Source of the DNA: Euryarchaeota archaeon UBA88
GTDB lineage: Archaea; Thermoplasmatota; Poseidoniia; Poseidoniales; Poseidoniaceae
DNA length: 28,395 bases
Direction of reading: 5' to 3'
Assembly (NCBI GenBank): GCA_002499545.1
Contig: DAME01000012.1
Location: forward strand, 205-28,599
Positions 24,739-28,395 of this stretch are shown here, piece by piece. The position numbers were made by a program, and so were the translations under genes. Numbering within the stretch: position 1 is the first letter of the stretch; each line of letters opens with the position of its first letter. Under the pieces are notes generated by a model. That model did no database searches. It worked only from the letters and a program-made list of their open reading frames with translations, and was not told the DNA's origin.

Positions 24739-25593
24739 ATGAGGGTTATTGGAATAGTTCTCACACTCATTGGACTGGCCAGCCTTGGAATCTCTGCGGC
24801 CGCTATTGCCGAAGACTCTGAGCGAAATTCTGTTCCTACCGATGCTGTAATTACCAATGAAACGACCTACGGTGAAGAACTTCGTTATCTCGAGGTATGT
24901 GTGTATGAACGAACTGAATATGACGAATACGGCGCTTATACGGTATGCGACCAGTACCAAGACGTTGCATATTATGACTGCAGTGCCTATGTCGCATTCA
25001 CCTATGTTGCCGACCCTGGAGCGAATGTTTCGTACAATGGAACGACCTCATACGCCATCTATGGTGCAGAGGTTTCATGTCTTGAAAGTATAGAAAACGC
25101 CTTTCCTTCAAATTCAACCCTCAGAGTATACTTTTGGGAAGACGATCCTGAAGACTACTCCATGGTCGTTCAAGGTGTAGATTACTTTGGACAGATCTGT
25201 ACATCGTTCTGCAGCCTCATCTTTGCAATCTTGGGTGTTGCAGTCATCATTCTTCCAAGCCTGCGAGGAGAAACCAAGCAAACCGGAGGATTGGGTAACC
25301 GAGTCAAGCCTCAGACACAACCAAAGCAATCTGCACCTCCGCCAAGTTCGTTTCAGACACTACCCTCACAGCAGCACAGTGTCGAGTCGAGAAATTCCCC
25401 GGCAAGTAAAGAATCAAGTTCTTTTTGGGACGCGCAAACTGACGCAAAAACCAGCGTCCATCAGTGCAGTTTCATGTCATGCACACGTACGGTGAATCAA
25501 TACCACTTCAAGTGCACAAAATGCCAAAAATCGTTCTGTTCACTCCACAGTGGTAGAACAATATTTTGCCAACAATGCGAATCTACTTCATAG
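24739..25593 (+). CDS. Membrane protein with C-terminal AN1-like zinc finger
   Basis: 284 residues from the ATG at 24739 (a TTG two codons earlier is less likely). A membrane helix or uncleaved signal (about 3-22) leads to a Tyr- and Cys-rich external region (about 25-150; Cys54, 70, 81, 114), a second helix (about 157-174), a Pro/Gln/Ser-rich linker (178-232) and a zinc finger. The finger has Cys243-x4-Cys248-x10-Cys259-x2-Cys262-x4-Cys267-x2-His270-x6-Cys277-x2-Cys280. The middle FKCxKCxxxFCSLH is the hallmark of AN1 fingers, which in eukaryotes occur in ubiquitin/stress-associated proteins; the last ligand pair is Cys-x2-Cys rather than His-x-Cys. It may recruit cytosolic partners to the membrane (inference). 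The stop overlaps the helicase stop, convergent by six bases. Confidence 0.8.
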   Translation: MRVIGIVLTLIGLASLGISAAAIAEDSERNSVPTDAVITNETTYGEELRYLEVCVYERTEYDEYGAYTVCDQYQDVAYYDCSAYVAFTYVADPGANVSYNGTTSYAIYGAEVSCLESIENAFPSNSTLRVYFWEDDPEDYSMVVQGVDYFGQICTSFCSLIFAILGVAVIILPSLRGETKQTGGLGNRVKPQTQPKQSAPPPSSFQTLPSQQHSVESRNSPASKESSSFWDAQTDAKTSVHQCSFMSCTRTVNQYHFKCTKCQKSFCSLHSGRTIFCQQCESTS

Positions 25594-28368
25594 ATAGACT
25601 CGCTTCTTGTGAAGCCCCACCTTGGGACCGAGTCCGCGCCGCTTCAACGTAGTAACGAATTCCTTACCTGACTCGCTACGAGCATAGGTAATGGCGCCAG
25701 GGCTCACATAGTGCGACCAATGTCGAAGAAAAACCTCTGCTAACTCAACTGATGATGCGAGCTTCGAGGGCACCATGTGGTACATCTGAATTGAACTTAC
25801 TTCCTTTCGAAGGAATTGAGCGAGGACTTCTGGCATGAACTTTGACAACCATGTATCTTTCATGAATTTCGATGAACGGCTGATGACGTACCGAGCCTTC
25901 TCCAATGGTCCAAGTACCTCGGCTAGGGATTGAGAAAACAGTTCTGCTTCATCCGGGGATGAATGATGAAGATGGTACCGAAGCCAGCCACCACCTCGGT
26001 CACCGCCATGAGGTGAGCAATGCCGAGTCATCTGCCCTAATTCTTGGAATGATGCTACAATCGTCTCGCCAATGGCTAAGGTGAGCGATTCATTCGTCCA
26101 CTGCTGCTTGGCTTGACCGTATTGAAAGCCGGTGGCAAATCCTGTAGGTGCTTTTGCTTCAATCGCAGGTTTAATCTCTGAACCGAACGGTTGGCCGATG
26201 CCCCATAATTCACGTGTTTTTGGTCGATTCTTCGCTCGCTCCATCATTTCAGTGTTGAACATGGTAATACTTTCACTCACTCCTTCGGGACGGACATCAT
26301 TGAAAGCTGCATGAACGTGGCCGACGCCCTTCTCGATGGTACCATCATCGCAAACGCCGTACAGTTGCTTATGTTTGCGTTTAAACCGCTCATAATCATC
26401 AAATCCTTTGGTGAATTCTTCAGCGATACAAATGATATCCCAGTTGTTGGCGACCTTCTCAGGCCAATGTTTGTCGATTCGAATCGAACGACCTCGCAAT
26501 TGATTGATACTCATGCTTGTCGTGACACTTGTCATGTCGATGAGTACGTTGATTCGCGACGCATCCCAACCTTCTCCAAGCAAACCACGAGTTCCAACGA
26601 GGCATCGAGTAAAACCTTCCTGGAACAATTCTGTGATCATCATCGAGTAGTATCTCGGTATCCAATCTTTCCCTCTTCCGTGAATTTCGTGATAGCCATC
26701 ATGGATTCGAACCTCAAGCGAAACGGTAAGTTGGTTTTCTGAAATCCATCGATTCGCTCGTTCAACAAATCTGTCACTCAAATCATCGTCAACCAAAACC
26801 GTACTGCCAGTCATGAGAATTGGGTCTAGGAGGTCACCTGAGGGATGGGCAACAAGCGATCTCAACACTGAGATTGCACCCCCCGCTTCATCATCAAGGA
26901 CCCCTTGAACAAGTGCAGTGGCTGAGGTTTTCTCAAAATCAGTCACAACTACTGCACGAATACCTTCGCCGAGACTTTCCATTTCAACAGTAAGAATCTC
27001 GTTGACAGCAGCCACCTTTGCAGAAGCATAAGCCATCACCCGGCCGACCGGAGAAGCGCATGGACGAGAGCCGGTTTCAGTGATTTGAATTCCAAGAAGA
27101 CGAAGTCTGTCGACAACGGATTGAGAAAGTTCGTGGTCCTCAGTCCTTTTCGATCGCCGCAAGCCATGACGTACATATCGGTCCAAGACCGTTCGAAGCA
27201 TACTGATACGTGTGAATGACGGGTCACCCTCTTCGATGACAACAGATGGAATTCCCTCGGGCAATGGAATCATGTGTTGCTGCATAAATCGTTGAGCCGC
27301 GAGAGCAAACGTTGAGTTTTTTTGCTCATACTTGTCCCACGTCAGCGATTTACCAGTTGATGTCGTTCGCTTATTCAATTCCTCAAATACCCATTGATCG
27401 AGATAAGGAACCCTATCCGAGTCAACCGGACCTGGAGTCCGTAATTCTCCGAGCAGTTCTTCAAATTCGTCGTCAACGCTTGCGATATACTTCATTTCAT
27501 GAGGGGCAGGTCGTACGAAATAACACAGATCTTGGTATGGCGCAAGGTTACTGTCGCGCACGAGTGCGGGAACGGGAACGGTGTAATCTATGGGTCCGAA
27601 AAAATCGTCATATCGTTTGACATCGGCGTCGGCAAATCCGTCGCCTTCAGGCGGAGTTGCAGTGAGTCCCAAAACAACTGGGTCGCCAAAAAACTCCCGA
27701 ACTTCGGAAAGAATGCGCCCCCAGTGATGCATGAGGTGGTGACATTCGTCTAGAATGATAAGGCCAATTTCAGCTTTTTTGAGAATCTCAAGGTTTTGTT
27801 TCGCACTGTCACTCAAGATTGAAAGTGCTTCGCCTTGAGAAGAAACTTCATCTCGAATCTTTTTCCTGTAAATCGAAAGTCGAGATGTGTAGTATTTTTT
27901 GTTGCGTTGAAGCAAATCCATTTGCCATGCAGATGCCTCTTCATGGTCTGATGCCTCTCCCTCGGAAATGAGTTTTTCAGCCCAAAGCTCAAGTGCATCC
28001 AAATCCAAATCTCCCCCACCCCTCTGGGGTAGTGTAATCGATTGGTAGGTGAGGGACGTAAGCAAACCTGGGTTTTTCGGATCCGTACTCACAAATGCTT
28101 CTTTACCATCCAAATCAAACAGCGATGTACGTGCGGCCCACTGTGCTTGTATTGCAGAATTAGGCGAAAGGACAAGTGCTGGCTTCTTGATCAAGTCGGA
28201 CCAAATAAACAGACCCAAAACCGTTTTTCCAGAGCCAGGCGGGGCCACCACATAGAGCCTCTTTTCACCACGTTGTATTTGCGGATAGAGCAGCGAGACA
28301 GCTGCAGATTGGGACGGTCGAAGTGTACCGTCAAACCGTATGTTGCCAAATTCAGGTAGTTGAACCAT
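25588..28368 (-). CDS. Large SF2 DEAD/DEAH-box helicase of unknown role
   Basis: 926 residues. N-terminal Q-like LRPSQ (16-20), Walker A APPGSGKT (42-49), the DECH box (207-210) and TATPP (236-240) form RecA domain 1. A 250-residue insertion follows. Motif V GTRGLLGEGWD (591-601) and motif VI QLRGRSIR (623-630) form RecA domain 2. The arrangement resembles XPB/type III restriction-subunit-like helicases. Residues 650-926 are a C-terminal region I do not recognise; no nuclease or methyltransferase motif is clear in it. A helical stretch at about 120-200 is inserted between motifs Ia and II. It could act in DNA repair or defence, but no adjoining gene in the window supports a particular system. 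The start at 28368 (MVQLPEFGNIRF) is plausible; only 27 bases upstream are visible. Confidence 0.85.
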   Translation of the reverse strand: MVQLPEFGNIRFDGTLRPSQSAAVSLLYPQIQRGEKRLYVVAPPGSGKTVLGLFIWSDLIKKPALVLSPNSAIQAQWAARTSLFDLDGKEAFVSTDPKNPGLLTSLTYQSITLPQRGGGDLDLDALELWAEKLISEGEASDHEEASAWQMDLLQRNKKYYTSRLSIYRKKIRDEVSSQGEALSILSDSAKQNLEILKKAEIGLIILDECHHLMHHWGRILSEVREFFGDPVVLGLTATPPEGDGFADADVKRYDDFFGPIDYTVPVPALVRDSNLAPYQDLCYFVRPAPHEMKYIASVDDEFEELLGELRTPGPVDSDRVPYLDQWVFEELNKRTTSTGKSLTWDKYEQKNSTFALAAQRFMQQHMIPLPEGIPSVVIEEGDPSFTRISMLRTVLDRYVRHGLRRSKRTEDHELSQSVVDRLRLLGIQITETGSRPCASPVGRVMAYASAKVAAVNEILTVEMESLGEGIRAVVVTDFEKTSATALVQGVLDDEAGGAISVLRSLVAHPSGDLLDPILMTGSTVLVDDDLSDRFVERANRWISENQLTVSLEVRIHDGYHEIHGRGKDWIPRYYSMMITELFQEGFTRCLVGTRGLLGEGWDASRINVLIDMTSVTTSMSINQLRGRSIRIDKHWPEKVANNWDIICIAEEFTKGFDDYERFKRKHKQLYGVCDDGTIEKGVGHVHAAFNDVRPEGVSESITMFNTEMMERAKNRPKTRELWGIGQPFGSEIKPAIEAKAPTGFATGFQYGQAKQQWTNESLTLAIGETIVASFQELGQMTRHCSPHGGDRGGGWLRYHLHHSSPDEAELFSQSLAEVLGPLEKARYVISRSSKFMKDTWLSKFMPEVLAQFLRKEVSSIQMYHMVPSKLASSVELAEVFLRHWSHYVSPGAITYARSESGKEFVTTLKRRGLGPKVGLHKKRVYL

Positions 28369-28373
28369 GGTAG

Positions 28374-28394
28374 CCCCTCACGTTCAGCGAGGGG
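28374..28394. repeat. Inverted repeat at the right edge
   Basis: CCCCTC and GAGGGG form a perfect six-base GC-rich stem with a nine-base loop, five bases upstream of the helicase start. It could be a hairpin near the end of a neighbouring gene or a regulator site; the window ends one base later, so it cannot be resolved. Confidence 0.35.
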
Positions 28395-28395
28395 G

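Overview
The window looks like a compact archaeal chromosome segment, most likely a planktonic Thermoplasmatota-type euryarchaeon of the Marine Group II (Poseidoniia) kind. What is seen: a short archaeal-type triosephosphate isomerase (about 222 aa), a tRNA-Ala without an encoded CCA, AT-rich TATA-like boxes centred about 26 bases upstream of several start codons (typical of leaderless archaeal transcripts), oligo-T tracts just after stop codons, and no intergenic gap over about 200 bases. The lineage name is an inference. It also rests on the mix of secreted repeat proteins, an Fe-S photolyase, a mitochondrial-like P5C dehydrogenase and eukaryote-like membrane enzymes, and has not been tested by a database search.

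Layout, left to right. (1) 1-1700, minus: the N-terminal part of a large secreted protein of about 47-residue beta-propeller-like repeats, cut by the window edge. It was read directly from the sequence because it has no stop inside the window. (2) 1755-2594, minus: a PPP-type metallophosphoesterase, then tRNA-Ala(GGC) at 2742-2814 on the plus strand. (3) 2824-7104, minus: an AI-2E/PerM-family membrane protein with an added TerB-like C-terminal domain, and a 910-residue membrane enzyme resembling eukaryotic GPI ethanolamine-phosphate transferases. (4) 7235-9900, minus: a two-gene operon of Old Yellow Enzyme and Fe-S photolyase with a 4-base overlap. (5) 9976-12315, minus: an MMPL/RND exporter, divergent from msrA, with a 13-base palindrome between them.

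(6) 12453-20659, mainly plus: msrA, P5C dehydrogenase, a small two-TM protein on the opposite strand, a PrsW-like intramembrane protease, a DUF92 (VTE6-like) membrane protein, a 767-776 residue secreted/membrane protein with a cysteine-less thioredoxin-like domain, and a PD-(D/E)XK-like protein that keeps the four Fe-S cysteines but appears to have lost its catalytic residues. (7) 20656-22375, minus: an NDP-sugar pyrophosphorylase followed by triosephosphate isomerase. (8) 22520-24651, plus: sucCD, translationally coupled through a perfect Shine-Dalgarno sequence. (9) 24739-25593, plus: a membrane protein with an AN1-like zinc finger, convergent with (10) a large SF2 helicase (25588-28368, minus).

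The metabolic genes (sucCD, tpiA, P5C dehydrogenase) fit an aerobic heterotroph using amino acids and sugars. MsrA and the photolyase operon fit oxidative and UV stress in sunlit water. No mobile element, CRISPR array or complete defence system is visible. The items most worth follow-up are the GPI-transferase-like enzyme, the degenerate Fe-S nuclease-like protein, the cysteine-less thioredoxin-like membrane protein and the AN1-like membrane protein.
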